Shown here: positions 28,720-37,735 of the stretch, one piece after another
Layout of the letters: each line of letters opens with the position of its first letter
Position numbering within the stretch: the first letter of the stretch is position 1
NCBI RefSeq assembly: GCF_002095315.1
Contig: NZ_MLFN01000015.1
Span: 1-64,000 of the forward strand
Direction: 5' to 3'
Length of the DNA: 64,000 bases
Source: Pantoea conspicua
GTDB taxonomy: Bacteria; Pseudomonadota; Gammaproteobacteria; Enterobacterales; Enterobacteriaceae
Made by a program: the position numbers and the translations under genes
The notes under the pieces: generated by a model
Database searches by the model: none
Told to the model about the DNA's origin: nothing
Seen by the model: the letters and a program-made list of their open reading frames with translations, nothing else

Positions 28720-29055
28720 ATGAATAAAGTGATGGGATGTATCGCTGCGGCGCTGACGCTGGCTGCCCTGTCTGGTTGTACGACTTACGACCGCGCTGAA
28801 AGCTACGTGACTAAGCCTGTGGTAAAGGATGTTAAAAAAGGGATGACCCGTGACCAGGTTCGTCAGATCGCTGGCACACCGTCAACAGAAATCACCATGG
28901 TTCACGCGCGCGGCACCTGCCAGACCTATGTTCTGGGCCAGCGTGATGGCAAAGCACAGACTTACTTCGTGAGCTACAACGACACCGGTCGCGTAATGAA
29001 CTACGGCTTCCAGAGCTGTGCGGAATACGATACTGATCCGCAGGTTCAGCAGTAA
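28720..29055 (+). CDS. osmE: Osmotically inducible lipoprotein OsmE
   Basis: Small outer-membrane lipoprotein of the SmpA/OmlA (BamE-like) family, induced by high osmolarity in E. coli. The ATG at 28720 follows AGGA by about eight bases; the ATG at 28705 would add five residues and has no ribosome-binding site. The 111-residue precursor has lipobox LSGC (Cys19). The conserved OsmE core reads [39 protein letters not shown] and CAEYDTDPQ. It is followed by a strong terminator. Confidence 0.92.
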   Translation: MNKVMGCIAAALTLAALSGCTTYDRAESYVTKPVVKDVKKGMTRDQVRQIAGTPSTEITMVHARGTCQTYVLGQRDGKAQTYFVSYNDTGRVMNYGFQSCAEYDTDPQVQQ

Positions 29056-29087
29056 GTCCTTCGCTATAAAGCCCCAATTGAATCATA

Positions 29088-29117
29088 AACGGCCCGTCAT
29101 CTGACGGGCCGTTTTTC
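29088..29117 (+). terminator. Terminator of osmE
   Basis: A twelve-pair stem (AACGGCCCGTCA with TGACGGGCCGTT) and a tight two-base loop are followed by a T-run, 33 bp after osmE. The gene on the other strand also ends nearby. Confidence 0.85.
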
Positions 29118-29130
29118 GTTGTGGTGCGGC

Positions 29131-29505
29131 TTATAACCCTGCCGGGCGCGGAACCTCGACGTAGTCGCCATCTATCTGGCGCTGATAGTAGTGTCCCTGC
29201 TGCACATAGAAGCGTTTGCCGTTGAAGTCCAGTACCCGCATATCGTCGCTAACGCGATGTTCTTCAGGTGGCTCCACCACCACATACTCCTCGCCGTGGC
29301 GCTGATAGTAATTACCGTTAAGCAGATAGTAAGTCAGGCCACCCATCAGCACTGCCGTGGCGGCTTCAGGCAGGAAGCGCACCGGACCGGGACCGCCCCA
29401 GTGAGGACCCGGTCCGCCGTGTGGGCCCCATCCGCCAGGATGAGCAAAAGCGATAGCCGGGGTTAACAGCGTTAACGCCAGCAGTGAGGCGATAACTTTT
29501 TTCAT
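29131..29505 (-). CDS. Periplasmic DUF6515-like small protein
   Basis: A 124-residue exported protein: signal peptide MKKVIASLLALTLLTPAIAF with cleavage after AFA, then a low-complexity Gly/His/Pro/Trp stretch (HPGGWGPHGGPGPHWGGPGP). A short hydrophobic segment (LPEAATAVLMGGLTYYLLNG) follows, and two repeats built on YYQR (GNYYQRHGEEYVVVEPP and GHYYQRQIDGDYVEVPRP). This is the layout of DUF6515-type envelope proteins, which lack a known function. The histidine-rich segment might bind metal; that is speculation. It is monocistronic, convergent with osmE. Confidence 0.7.
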   Translation of the reverse strand: MKKVIASLLALTLLTPAIAFAHPGGWGPHGGPGPHWGGPGPVRFLPEAATAVLMGGLTYYLLNGNYYQRHGEEYVVVEPPEEHRVSDDMRVLDFNGKRFYVQQGHYYQRQIDGDYVEVPRPAGL

Positions 29506-29662
29506 CGGGCATTCTCCTCATAAGACTCCACGCAGGATTGGCTTTTTACCGACTAAAGACAAGCGCTAAAGCAGCGAATTTTCGCCTGTTTACCATGCTT
29601 AACGCTTTCTTAACAACGTCGCCATCAAGCGGGGAAATTATGGAGAGAACAAGGCAGGAGAG

Positions 29663-29694
29663 GAGAAAAAACCTGGCGCAGGCGCGCCAGGTTT
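29663..29694 (-). terminator. Terminator of tcyP
   Basis: An eleven-pair stem (AAACCTGGCGC with GCGCCAGGTTT) is followed by TTTTTT on the minus strand, nine bases after the tcyP stop. Confidence 0.85.
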
Positions 29695-29702
29695 AGCATG
29701 GA

Positions 29703-31094
29703 TTAACGATGTGCCAGTTCGGCATGTTCATCGCTTTCCAGCACGCGCTTATCGGTCAGACCCAGCCAGCGGCTGGTCAGGGAACCGGCCGTCATTGAGC
29801 CATTGACGTTCAGTGCGGTACGGCCCATATCGATCAGCGGTTCGATGGAGATCAGCAGTGCGACCAGCGTTACCGGCAGGCCCATCGCGGGTAGCACAAT
29901 CAGCGCGGCAAACGTGGCACCGCCACCGACACCGGCCACGCCGGCAGAGCTCAGCGTCACAATCCCGACCAGCGTGGCGATCCACAGCGGGTCAAATGGA
30001 TTGATGCCCACGGTTGGTGCAACCATCACCGCCAGCATGGTCGGATAGAGACCGGCACAGCCGTTCTGACCAATCGTGGCACCGAAAGAGGCGGAGAAGC
30101 TGGCAATTGACTCCGGCACACCAAGGCGACGGGTCTGCGTCTCGACGCTCAGCGGAATGCTGGCGGCGCTGGAGCGGCTGGTAAAGGCGAAGGTAATCAC
30201 CGGCCACACTTTGCGGAAGAAACGCATCGGGTTAATGCCGTTCACCGACAGCAGCAGCGCGTGGACGCCAAACATAATCGCCAGGCCAAGATAAGAGGCA
30301 ACCACGAAGCTTCCCAGTTTGATGATGTCCTGCAGATTCGAACCGGCCACCACTTTAGTCATCAGAGCCAGCACGCCGTACGGTGTCAGCTTCATGACTA
30401 AACGGACCAGCTTCATCACCCACGACTGCAGCGTGTCGATCGCTACCAGCACGCGCTGACCTTTGACTTCATCATCTTTCAGCAGCTGCAGCGCGGCCAC
30501 GCCGAGGAAGGCAGCAAAGATCACCACGCTGATGATTGAAGTTGGGTTAGCGCCAGTAAGATCGGCGAACGGGTTCTTTGGAATGAAGGAAAGCACCAGC
30601 TGCGGCACACTCAGGTCAGAAACCTTGCCGACGTAGTTGCTCTGAATGGCGCTCAGACGCGCCGTCTCCTGCACACCCTGCACCAGACCTTCCGCGCTCA
30701 GACCAAACAGGCCGGTGACAAACACGCCGACCAGCGCGGAGATAGCGGTGGTAAACAGCAGCACGCCGATGGTCAGTACGCTGATTTTACCCAGCGCGGA
30801 GGCGTTATGCAGCCGGGCAACCGCACTCAGAATCGAAACAAACACCAGCGGCATCACTACCATCTGCAGCAGCTGAACATAGCCATTTCCGACGATGTTA
30901 AACCAGCTGATTGAGGTTTTAACGACTGCACTGTTTTCACCGTATATCAGCTGCAGCACCAGGCCAAACAGTACGCCGATCACCAGACCGGTCAGCACTT
31001 TCTTTGACAGGCTCCAGTTGTTGCGGCTAAAGCGCGAGAGCAACACCAGCAGCACCACAAAGGCGACGAGGTTAAGCGTTAAGGGAAGGTCCAT
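29703..31094 (-). CDS. tcyP: L-cystine:cation symporter TcyP
   Basis: Inner-membrane symporter of the dicarboxylate/amino acid:cation (DAACS) family that imports L-cystine. Its length of 463 residues equals E. coli TcyP (YdjN). Conserved blocks include [40 protein letters not shown], the re-entrant hairpin [40 protein letters not shown] and [20 protein letters not shown]. In E. coli the gene is CysB-dependent; I did not identify the operator. It stands alone with its own terminator. Confidence 0.92.
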   Translation of the reverse strand: MDLPLTLNLVAFVVLLVLLSRFSRNNWSLSKKVLTGLVIGVLFGLVLQLIYGENSAVVKTSISWFNIVGNGYVQLLQMVVMPLVFVSILSAVARLHNASALGKISVLTIGVLLFTTAISALVGVFVTGLFGLSAEGLVQGVQETARLSAIQSNYVGKVSDLSVPQLVLSFIPKNPFADLTGANPTSIISVVIFAAFLGVAALQLLKDDEVKGQRVLVAIDTLQSWVMKLVRLVMKLTPYGVLALMTKVVAGSNLQDIIKLGSFVVASYLGLAIMFGVHALLLSVNGINPMRFFRKVWPVITFAFTSRSSAASIPLSVETQTRRLGVPESIASFSASFGATIGQNGCAGLYPTMLAVMVAPTVGINPFDPLWIATLVGIVTLSSAGVAGVGGGATFAALIVLPAMGLPVTLVALLISIEPLIDMGRTALNVNGSMTAGSLTSRWLGLTDKRVLESDEHAELAHR

Positions 31095-31246
31095 ACTGAA
31101 ACTCCAGAGTAATGCGGCTTTCCGTGTCGGGAAAACCGCATAATGTTAATCACGAATGAAGACTGCGGGAATGTTAGCAGCAGGAGAGGGTGCAGGCCTT
31201 ATATCCAAATGGAATGCTTTATAACTTATTGGCTGAATTTGTTGGT

Positions 31247-31837
31247 TTAATGCGCAGTCTGGCTGGAAATAAGCCGGCCGACACCGTTTTGCAGGGTATC
31301 GAAGAGCTGAGCAGGCCAGCCGTTTGCACCAAACGAAGGCATACCCACCGGGAACCACAGCGCATAGCCAACCAGGCCGAGACATAAAGCTCGCTCAAGC
31401 TGGTTGCCTTTCTGACTTTTCAGAATAGGGAGACGGAAGCGCCAGCGGCAGGGCCACAATAACGGGACGCCCGCCGGCGTCAGCATGTCGGCGACAATAT
31501 GACTGAGATAACCCAGCGTCAGCCCCTGTAACACATCGGCAGGAATCGGGGACTCCCTGGGCAGATTGATCTGGAACAGCCACAGCCCGGCGGCGACCGC
31601 CAGTAAACTGTGGGTAAAGCCCCGATGACCAAAGGCGCGCGCAATCGGATGAGAGAGCCAGCGTAGCCGCTGTCCCAACACCGACTTAGGATGATCGATG
31701 TCGGGCAACAGGCAGGTCAGCAGGGCTGATGGAACGAGATGCCACCAGTCTGCCTGCGCCAGTACTGGCGTAAGTTCAGCACGTTTGGCGAATATGGCGC
31801 TCGCAATGGCGAAAATGATATGGCCCTCGGCCGTCAT
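31247..31837 (-). CDS. ydjM: SOS-inducible inner-membrane metal-dependent hydrolase-like protein YdjM
   Basis: Membrane protein of the YdjM/DUF457 family, LexA-controlled in E. coli; biochemical role unknown. The ATG at 31837 gives 196 residues beginning MTAEGHIIFAIASAIFAK, matching the family. The TTG at 31855 adds six residues and is less likely. Putative metal ligands are DIDHPKS and FGHRGFTHS, with HIVADMLTPAGVPLLWPCRW downstream. Several hydrophobic helices are present. A LexA box lies 25 bp upstream. Confidence 0.88.
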   Translation of the reverse strand: MTAEGHIIFAIASAIFAKRAELTPVLAQADWWHLVPSALLTCLLPDIDHPKSVLGQRLRWLSHPIARAFGHRGFTHSLLAVAAGLWLFQINLPRESPIPADVLQGLTLGYLSHIVADMLTPAGVPLLWPCRWRFRLPILKSQKGNQLERALCLGLVGYALWFPVGMPSFGANGWPAQLFDTLQNGVGRLISSQTAH

Positions 31838-31861
31838 GATGGAACCTGGCTGCAAAGAAAA

Positions 31862-31877
31862 CTGTCAATGCATCCAG
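31862..31877. promoter_or_regulatory. LexA box of ydjM
   Basis: CTGTCAATGCATCCAG deviates from CTGT-N8-ACAG at one base and has the flanking TA expected of SOS boxes on one side. Confidence 0.65.
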
Positions 31878-31980
31878 TATAGGGATTTATCCAGTGAATG
31901 AGAACATGTGACGCTGTAACGAAGCGTTAATAATTGCTTATTGAAGGCGGACAAGCGTTGCGCATTGTCCGCCAGATAGA

Positions 31981-32742
31981 TCAGCGTGCCAGCCAGCCGC
32001 CATCTACCGCCAGCGTATAGCCATTAACATAGTTGGAGGCGGCGGATGCCAGGAACACCACCGGTCCCATCATGTCATCCGGCACGCCCCAGCGACCCGC
32101 CGGTATACGGCCCAGAATCTCTTCGCTACGCGCCTCGTCGCTGCGTAACTGTTCAGTGTTATTGGTCGCCATGTAGCCGGGCGCAATGGCGTTGACATTA
32201 ATGCCATGCTTCGCCCACTCGTTGGCCATCAGTCGGGTCAGTCCCATCACGGCACTTTTTGACGCGGTGTAAGACGGGACGCGAATCCCGCCCTGGAAGG
32301 AGAGCATCGACGCAATGTTAATGATCTTGCCGCCGTTACCCTGGGCAATAAACTGTCGGGCAACCTGCTGTGACAGAAAGAACAGACTTTTGCTGTTGAG
32401 ATTCATCACATCATCCCAGTCCTGCTCGCTGAAATTCAGCGCATCCTCGCGGCGGATAATCCCGGCGTTATTCACCAGAATGTCGATTTTACCCGCTGCG
32501 GCCAGCGCCTGTTCAACCACTGAGCCGACCACCGCCGTTTTCATCAGGTCAGCCTGTACCGGCCAGAAACGGCGGCCCAGCGCTTCCACTTTGCTTTGGG
32601 TCTCGTCCGGACCCTCGCGGTTGACGCCAACAATGTCGCATCCCGCCTGCGCCAGGCCCAGCGCCATACCCTGTCCCAGACCGGTATTACAGCCGGTCAC
32701 CAGCGCCACTTTTCCTTCCAGGCTAAACGCATTCAGTACCAT
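31981..32742 (-). CDS. kduD: 2-deoxy-D-gluconate 3-dehydrogenase (2-keto-3-deoxygluconate oxidoreductase)
   Basis: NAD-dependent short-chain dehydrogenase acting after KduI in pectin/uronate degradation, yielding 2-keto-3-deoxygluconate. The ATG at 32742 follows GAGGAGAAA and gives 253 residues; the longer frame to 32862 would sit inside kduI. Motifs: TGCNTGLGQG for NAD, NNAGI, the serine in NIASMLSFQGG, YTASKSAVMG, and the end LAVDGGWLAR. It is 16 bp downstream of kduI, so the two form an operon. Confidence 0.9.
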   Translation of the reverse strand: MVLNAFSLEGKVALVTGCNTGLGQGMALGLAQAGCDIVGVNREGPDETQSKVEALGRRFWPVQADLMKTAVVGSVVEQALAAAGKIDILVNNAGIIRREDALNFSEQDWDDVMNLNSKSLFFLSQQVARQFIAQGNGGKIINIASMLSFQGGIRVPSYTASKSAVMGLTRLMANEWAKHGINVNAIAPGYMATNNTEQLRSDEARSEEILGRIPAGRWGVPDDMMGPVVFLASAASNYVNGYTLAVDGGWLAR

Positions 32743-32758
32743 GATATTTCTCCTCTGC

Positions 32759-33595
32759 TCAGCGCAGTTCGCTGATTTTGACGTGGTCCATGTCATCAAA
32801 GACCTGATTTTCGCCCACCATGCCCCAGATAAAGGTGTAGCGCTGCGTGCCAACACCCGCATGGATTGACCAGCTAGGCGAGATCACCGCCTGCTCGTTA
32901 TGCACCAGGAGGTGACGGGTTTGCTGCGGTTCGCCCATCATGTGGAACACCGCGCTCTCCTCGCTCATGTCGAAATAGAAATAGACCTCCATGCGGCGCT
33001 CATGGGTGTGGCACGGCATGGTGTTCCACAGGCTGCCTTCATCCAGCCTGGTTAAGCCCATGGTGAGCTGACAGGTGGGTAGCACGTCCGGCACGATAAA
33101 TTTGTTGATGGTGCGGCGATTAGAGGTGGCGGGATCGCCGAGCGTGGCGGTAGACGCTTCCTGTAAGGTTATTTTTTTATCCGGGAAGGTGGCATGTGCC
33201 GGTGCGCTGTTGTAGTAGAACTTCGCTGGCTGCGCCGGGTTCAGACTGCTGAACACTAAATTACGCGCGCCCTTGCCAATATAGAGCGCCTCTTCATGGC
33301 CGATTTCCCAGCGTTTGCCATCTACTTCCACCAGACCTGGCCCGCCGATATTGATCATGCCCAGTTCGCGGCGCTCCAGGAAATAGCTGACACCCAGCTG
33401 TTTGCCCATTTCATCGCCAATGGTGACCGGGTTATTCACCGGCATCACGCCGCCGATAATGATGCGGTCGATATGGCTGTAGGTCAGGGTGTAGTTATCG
33501 GCAGTAAAAATCGTCTCAATCAGAAACTCGCGACGCAGCGCGTCAGTGTCGAGCTGTCTGGCGTGATCACTGTGAATGCTTTGACGAACGTTCAT
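32759..33595 (-). CDS. kduI: 5-dehydro-4-deoxy-D-glucuronate isomerase
   Basis: Cupin-fold isomerase converting 5-keto-4-deoxyuronate to 2,5-diketo-3-deoxygluconate in pectin and glycosaminoglycan degradation. It is 278 residues long, identical in length to the E. coli enzyme. Zinc ligands are visible in [16 protein letters not shown] (His, His, Glu) and the later histidine in [20 protein letters not shown]. It is the first gene of a kduI-kduD operon. A KdgR-type operator lies about 90 bp upstream. No pectate lyase or other kdg gene is in the window. Confidence 0.92.
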   Translation of the reverse strand: MNVRQSIHSDHARQLDTDALRREFLIETIFTADNYTLTYSHIDRIIIGGVMPVNNPVTIGDEMGKQLGVSYFLERRELGMINIGGPGLVEVDGKRWEIGHEEALYIGKGARNLVFSSLNPAQPAKFYYNSAPAHATFPDKKITLQEASTATLGDPATSNRRTINKFIVPDVLPTCQLTMGLTRLDEGSLWNTMPCHTHERRMEVYFYFDMSEESAVFHMMGEPQQTRHLLVHNEQAVISPSWSIHAGVGTQRYTFIWGMVGENQVFDDMDHVKISELR

Positions 33596-33683
33596 CTCAG
33601 GCCTCTCTGCAGATCAGGTTAAGTATGCCCCGGGACAGGGACTGTTCGGGCATCTTAGGCAGAGTGGGATATGAATTCAATAA

Positions 33684-33704
33684 AAATGAAACGTTGTTTT
33701 ATTT
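33684..33704. promoter_or_regulatory. KdgR operator upstream of kduI
   Basis: The near-palindrome built on AAATGAAAC at the left and GTTTTATTT at the right closely matches the KdgR consensus (AAATGAAACANTGTTTCATT). It lies in the 174-bp spacer between kduI and hxpB. Confidence 0.7.
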
Positions 33705-33743
33705 ATTTGTGGAGTAGATCAATAGCCCGATGGAATAAATGGA

Positions 33744-33767
33744 ACAGCCCGCCTGACGGCGGGCTGT
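33744..33767 (-). terminator. Probable terminator hairpin after hxpB
   Basis: A perfect ten-pair stem (ACAGCCCGCC with GGCGGGCTGT) has a TGAC loop and starts two bases after the hxpB stop. The following T-run is weak on the minus strand. Confidence 0.5.
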
Positions 33768-33769
33768 AA

Positions 33770-34438
33770 CTACCCCTGTAAATCGGCCAGCGAGAGAGAG
33801 GTCAGATCGTCCAGCCTGACATCGGCAAGCGACCAGCGCGGGTCGTGGCGGTGGGCCGCGGCAGGTACCACAATCGAACGCATTCGTGCCGCTTTGGTGG
33901 CAATCATGCCGTTAAAAGAGTCTTCCAGCGTCACGCAGTTCAGCGGATCGATCACCAGATCACTGGCCGCGTTGAGATAAACCTGCGGATGGGGTTTGCT
34001 GTAGGGCAGTGCTTCCGCCGAGGAGAGCACGTCAAAGTAGGGGCGCAGATTGAATATCTCCAGTACCCGTTCCAGCATCGCCATCGGCGAAGCAGAGACG
34101 AGACCGATTTTCAGGTTGTGCTCCCGGCAGAGTTGCAGTGCAGACTCAACGCCAGGCAGTAGCGGGCGGGTCTCTTCAATAAGCGCCATCGCCCGGGCAA
34201 TGATCCGTTGCGTCACCTCCTGCTGGCTGGGACCCTGCCACGGCAGAGTTTCGTACCACATGCGCACGGTCTGATCGATGCGTAAGCCGAGCGTGTCAGG
34301 CAATTCACTGCGGCGTGACAAATCGACACCCAGCGTTGAAAAAATATCCATTTCTGCCTGGTCCCACAGCGGCTCTGAATCAATCAGTAATCCATCCATG
34401 TCAAACAGCGCGGCGAGAACGGGGCGGTGATAGGGCAT
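33770..34438 (-). CDS. hxpB: HAD-family hexitol/sugar phosphatase HxpB (YniC)
   Basis: Cytoplasmic haloacid-dehalogenase-type phosphatase that in E. coli acts on 2-deoxyglucose-6-phosphate and hexitol phosphates. Its length of 222 residues equals YniC. Nucleophile motif FDMDGLLIDSEPLWDQAE at the N-terminus, LPDTLGLRID in the cap, SASPM (motif II), the lysine in SKPHPQVYLNAASD (motif III) and VTLEDSFNGMIATKAARM (motif IV). It is divergent from yniB, as in E. coli. Confidence 0.9.
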   Translation of the reverse strand: MPYHRPVLAALFDMDGLLIDSEPLWDQAEMDIFSTLGVDLSRRSELPDTLGLRIDQTVRMWYETLPWQGPSQQEVTQRIIARAMALIEETRPLLPGVESALQLCREHNLKIGLVSASPMAMLERVLEIFNLRPYFDVLSSAEALPYSKPHPQVYLNAASDLVIDPLNCVTLEDSFNGMIATKAARMRSIVVPAAAHRHDPRWSLADVRLDDLTSLSLADLQG

Positions 34439-34582
34439 CTGAAGTCTCCTTATACAGTTCGCTTTACTTTAGCATGTTCAACTGGTCACAGGTCGATGTG
34501 CAGCCCGCCACGCTTTATTTGGGAAATTTCGCCATTGGCAGGTAGACTTACAGCAAATTGGATTCAGGGTTCAGGAGATATC

Positions 34583-35119
34583 ATGACCTATCAACAGGCT
34601 GGCCGCATCGCCATCCTCAAGCGTGTGGCTGGCTGGGTGATTTTTTTACTGGCGCTGCTTTCAACCATTATTTCTGTGCTGAGCTTTATGTTTAAGCACA
34701 GTGAGAAGCAGCCTGGCATTGACGCCGTAATGCTCGATTTTGTTCACGTTATGATCGATATGATCCGGTTTAACACGCCATTCCTTAACGTTTTCTGGCA
34801 TAACTCGCCGGTACCGGCGTTTAACGGCCAGATGAACCTCGGGTTCTGGCTGATCTACATTCTGATTTTTGTCGGGCTGGCGCTGGAGTCGTCAGGTGCG
34901 CGGATGGGACGTCAGGCGCGCCACATCAAAGAAGGGATTGAGGATCAGTTGATTCTTGAGCAGGTTAAAGGCAGTGAAGGGCGCACGCGTCAGCAGCTGG
35001 AAGAGAAGGTGCGGGTGCCGCGCCACACCATTTTCCTGCAAATTTTCCCGCTTTACGTGCTGCCAATTGTGATTGCCGTTGCTGGCTACTTCGTGCTGTC
35101 GCTGCTCGGTTTTATCTGA
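34583..35119 (+). CDS. yniB: Conserved inner-membrane protein YniB
   Basis: A 178-residue membrane protein of unknown function, equal in length to E. coli YniB. I use the ATG at 34583, with AGGAG six to seven bases upstream; an open frame to 34427 crosses the promoter region. It starts MTYQQAGRIAILKRVAGWVI. Hydrophobic segments lie near residues 17-35, 88-106 and 152-176, with a charged cytoplasmic stretch between (SSGARMGRQARHIKEGIEDQ). The stop is five bases from the convergent yniA. Confidence 0.88.
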   Translation: MTYQQAGRIAILKRVAGWVIFLLALLSTIISVLSFMFKHSEKQPGIDAVMLDFVHVMIDMIRFNTPFLNVFWHNSPVPAFNGQMNLGFWLIYILIFVGLALESSGARMGRQARHIKEGIEDQLILEQVKGSEGRTRQQLEEKVRVPRHTIFLQIFPLYVLPIVIAVAGYFVLSLLGFI

Positions 35120-35124
35120 GCCAG

Positions 35125-36018
35125 TCAGGCCGGTCTGGCCTGACGAGTCGCCAGCGCATCTTCGTCAAGTAACTGACCAATGGCGAACTGTGCATCACCC
35201 AGCCAGTGACCACCAAACACATTGGCCCGGTTTAACAGATAATAAAGCTGGTAAACCGGCTGACGCTGCGAAAAGCCATCCGGTAATGGCCAGACGGTGT
35301 GGTAGCCTTCAAAAATCTGCCGTGGCAGATCCGGGAACCAGTTCAGCATCGCTAAATCGCATTCCCGGTCGCCCCAGTAACAGGCGGGATCGAAAATCCA
35401 CGGGCCAGCTGCGCTACCTGCGCAGTTTGCCGGCCAGAGGTCGCCATGCAACAGGGAAGGCTGGGGATGATGTGATGCCAGCACCCGCTGCACACAGGCA
35501 ATAATCAGTTCGGTGTCGCCATACTGAATGCCTTTTTCGGCCGCCAGTTGCAGTTGCCAGCCGATGCGTTGTTCAGCAAAGAAAACCGACCAGCGTCGTA
35601 GCCAGCTGTTAGGTTGCGGGGTAGTAGTGATGTTGTTGTCGAAGTCGAGCCCGAACTGGGTTTGCTCACTCCACTGATGCAGATGCGCCAGCTGTTGCCC
35701 CAGCTGAAAGGCACTCTGCTGATCAAGCGGCCGTGGCTCAATATATTCCAGTAGCAGAAAGCTCTCTTCGCGATGATGCCCGACACCGTACACTTTCGGC
35801 ACGGTGACGGTCTGGGTGCGCGCCAGCAGGGCAAGCTGATCGGCTTCCCAGGTAAATAGCGACAGCATTTCGCGACTATTGCATTTCACGAACACGTCAT
35901 GGTCACCGTAGCGGATGCGCCAGGCAGGGTGGACATCGCCACCGGGCAGGGCGTGGCGTTGAGTGATTTCGGCGTTGCCTAACTGCTCGCTTAACAGACG
36001 ACTAATGGCTGACCACAT
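35125..36018 (-). CDS. yniA: Fructosamine kinase family protein YniA
   Basis: Predicted kinase of the fructosamine-3-kinase/aminoglycoside phosphotransferase fold, 297 residues. Visible elements: GGDVHPAWRIRYGDHDVFVK (nucleotide lysine), SFLLLEYIEP in the hinge, the catalytic loop LLHGDLWPANC, and the metal-binding aspartate in WIFDPACYWGDRECDLAML. Substrates in bacteria are thought to be glycated amines or proteins, or ribulosamines. Convergent with yniB and upstream of nothing on its strand. Confidence 0.85.
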   Translation of the reverse strand: MWSAISRLLSEQLGNAEITQRHALPGGDVHPAWRIRYGDHDVFVKCNSREMLSLFTWEADQLALLARTQTVTVPKVYGVGHHREESFLLLEYIEPRPLDQQSAFQLGQQLAHLHQWSEQTQFGLDFDNNITTTPQPNSWLRRWSVFFAEQRIGWQLQLAAEKGIQYGDTELIIACVQRVLASHHPQPSLLHGDLWPANCAGSAAGPWIFDPACYWGDRECDLAMLNWFPDLPRQIFEGYHTVWPLPDGFSQRQPVYQLYYLLNRANVFGGHWLGDAQFAIGQLLDEDALATRQARPA

Positions 36019-36096
36019 CGGGCTATCCTCGTTATTCGCTGCGTAAGTTCGATTGTAGCGCGTAAATCTTCACCAAAACCAGCGCTGACGCACCCT

Positions 36097-36417
36097 TTAT
36101 TCTGCAGGTGAAGCGGCAGGGCGATGATCGGCTGCGTCGCGCAGGTACTGCTCAAAGGGGGTGACGGTCACGTCCGGCTTTTGTCCCAGCGCGCTTTCAC
36201 CCGCAGACGTCACCTGCTCTCTGAGATCATCCTCATCCAGCGTGGTGACAATACCAAAACTGTTAGTTCCCAGTTCATGCGGGTGCCCATCGTCATCTGT
36301 CAGGGTGGTGGTAAATCCGGCGGAAGTCATCGCTCCGGTCAGCTCAAGAATGTCACTCAAGCCAGACTCCTGATAGCGCAACGTCACGATATATCGGGTT
36401 AACGAATTACTGCTCAT
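36097..36417 (-). CDS. ydiZ: Small protein YdiZ-like (DUF1869)
   Basis: About 106 residues, function unknown. The second ATG (36417) is preferred over 36420 because GAGG then lies six rather than three bases upstream. The core TRYIVTLRYQESGLSDILEL, TTLTDDDGHPHELGTNSFGI and a helical C-terminus suggest a small alpha/beta fold. Assignment rests partly on synteny: ydiZ lies next to yniA in E. coli. There pfkB follows; here it is missing. Confidence 0.65.
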   Translation of the reverse strand: MSSNSLTRYIVTLRYQESGLSDILELTGAMTSAGFTTTLTDDDGHPHELGTNSFGIVTTLDEDDLREQVTSAGESALGQKPDVTVTPFEQYLRDAADHRPAASPAE

Positions 36418-36596
36418 CATTCACCTCAGGGTAGAGAAACTGAACTGAGCGTAGACCATGCCGAAAAAATGAGCGAATTATGAAGGGGATGCTAAGAGCA
36501 CAACCGGTGGTCAGAAAGTAAAATTTTGTCAACCGCAGCCGGTAACGATCTGAAAAATCTTGTCGTGCAGCGGCTGTATTTTCGATTAAGGACCAC

Positions 36597-36602
36597 TATA
36601 AT
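36597..36602 (+). promoter_or_regulatory. -10 element of the ydiY transcript
   Basis: A perfect TATAAT precedes the ydiY leader; no good -35 is seen at 16-18 bp. Transcription from about 36609 would give a 160-nt leader that includes a short ORF. Confidence 0.55.
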
Positions 36603-36634
36603 ACGCCGCGTTAATCAGAGGAGTCCCAATTAAC

Positions 36635-36700
36635 ATGCGGTTTCATAGCAATACCACGCATTTTGAGCAAGTTAATATTCTTTTACAAAACTTACCGTAA
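36635..36700 (+). CDS. Possible 21-codon upstream ORF in the ydiY leader
   Basis: ATG at 36635 to TAA at 36700 reads MRFHSNTTHFEQVNILLQNL plus proline. AGAGGAGT lies upstream, but with long spacing (about 11 bases). It ends 69 bp before ydiY. It may be a regulatory leader peptide or chance; no homologue is known to me. Confidence 0.3.
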   Translation: MRFHSNTTHFEQVNILLQNLP

Positions 36701-36769
36701 ATTGCGTTGATTGCCGGGCAAAACGCTTCAGACTCTCCGTTTTTTAAACTGTCGCACGGATCACATTTA

Positions 36770-37531
36770 ATGAAAGCCTTTAACAAGCTGTCTGCTGTTT
36801 TTTTGCTCTCCGCCGGAGCGTTTTGCCACCAGGCACTGGCCGATAATGCCGTATTCACCTCAATGGATGACCCTTCCACGGCGAAAAAACCATTTGAAGG
36901 TTCCGCTTCTGCGGGTTACCTGGCGCAAACCGGTAACACCACCAGTTCATCCATGACTGCTCAGACCAACATGACCTGGTATCAGTCATCGATGGCATAC
37001 AGTTTGTGGGGCAACGCCGCCAACACCTCTTCAAATGATGAGCGCTCGTCTGAGACTTACAACATCGGCGGCCGTTCACGTTATAACCTTAACTCCTATG
37101 ACTACCTGTTTGGTCAGGCGAGCTGGTTAAGCGATCGTTTCAACGGCTACGATTCCCGTGACGTGCTGACCGCCGGTTACGGTCGTCAGATCCTCAACGG
37201 TCCGGTGCATTCACTGCGCGCGGAATTTGGTCCGGGTGTACGTTACGATGACTTCCACGATGGGGGCCATGAAACCAAAGCGCTGGGCTACGGTGCTATC
37301 AGCTACCAGTGGCAGCTGACCGATACCACCAAATTTGTGCAGGGCGTTTCCGTGCTGAGCAGCTTTGGCGAAGACACCACCCTCAACTCAGAAACTGGCC
37401 TCCAGGTCGCTATCAACAGTCACTTCGCGCTGAAGCTGGCTTACAACGTGACCTGGAACAACAATCCGCCAGAATCTGCGCCGGATCGTACTGATACCAA
37501 AACCTCGATCATGCTCTCCTACGCGATGTAA
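36770..37531 (+). CDS. ydiY: Acid-inducible DUF481-type envelope beta-barrel protein YdiY
   Basis: Predicted outer-membrane or periplasmic beta-rich protein of the DUF481 family, 253 residues. The ATG at 36770 starts a signal peptide (MKAFNKLSAVFLLSAGAFCH, cleavage after ALA); the open frame from 36707 is untranslated leader. The mature part is a string of amphipathic strands: KPFEGSASAGYLAQTGNT, YDYLFGQASWLSDRFNGYDS, LTAGYGRQILNGPVHSLRAE, LKLAYNVTWNNNPPESAPDR, ending LSYAM with a terminal-strand pattern. E. coli YdiY is acid-inducible. Monocistronic with a strong terminator. Confidence 0.85.
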   Translation: MKAFNKLSAVFLLSAGAFCHQALADNAVFTSMDDPSTAKKPFEGSASAGYLAQTGNTTSSSMTAQTNMTWYQSSMAYSLWGNAANTSSNDERSSETYNIGGRSRYNLNSYDYLFGQASWLSDRFNGYDSRDVLTAGYGRQILNGPVHSLRAEFGPGVRYDDFHDGGHETKALGYGAISYQWQLTDTTKFVQGVSVLSSFGEDTTLNSETGLQVAINSHFALKLAYNVTWNNNPPESAPDRTDTKTSIMLSYAM

Positions 37532-37557
37532 GCGGTTTTTCAATCGCAGCATTAGCG

Positions 37558-37589
37558 GCGGCCTGACAGTGTGTCAGGCCGCTTTTTTT
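37558..37589 (+). terminator. Terminator of ydiY
   Basis: An eleven-pair stem (GCGGCCTGACA with TGTCAGGCCGC) with a GTG loop and seven T. Confidence 0.9.
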
Positions 37590-37735
37590 GATCTCTCCGA
37601 GGCTTAGCGAAAACGGCATGGGTTTTTCTCGTCGGGGAAAACTGCTATCATCTGTTCCGCACTGCAATCCTGGCGACATTCCGACACTGTGGGTCAGACA
37701 TTACGCCAGGTCATTAAATTTACATGATGTTGCAT

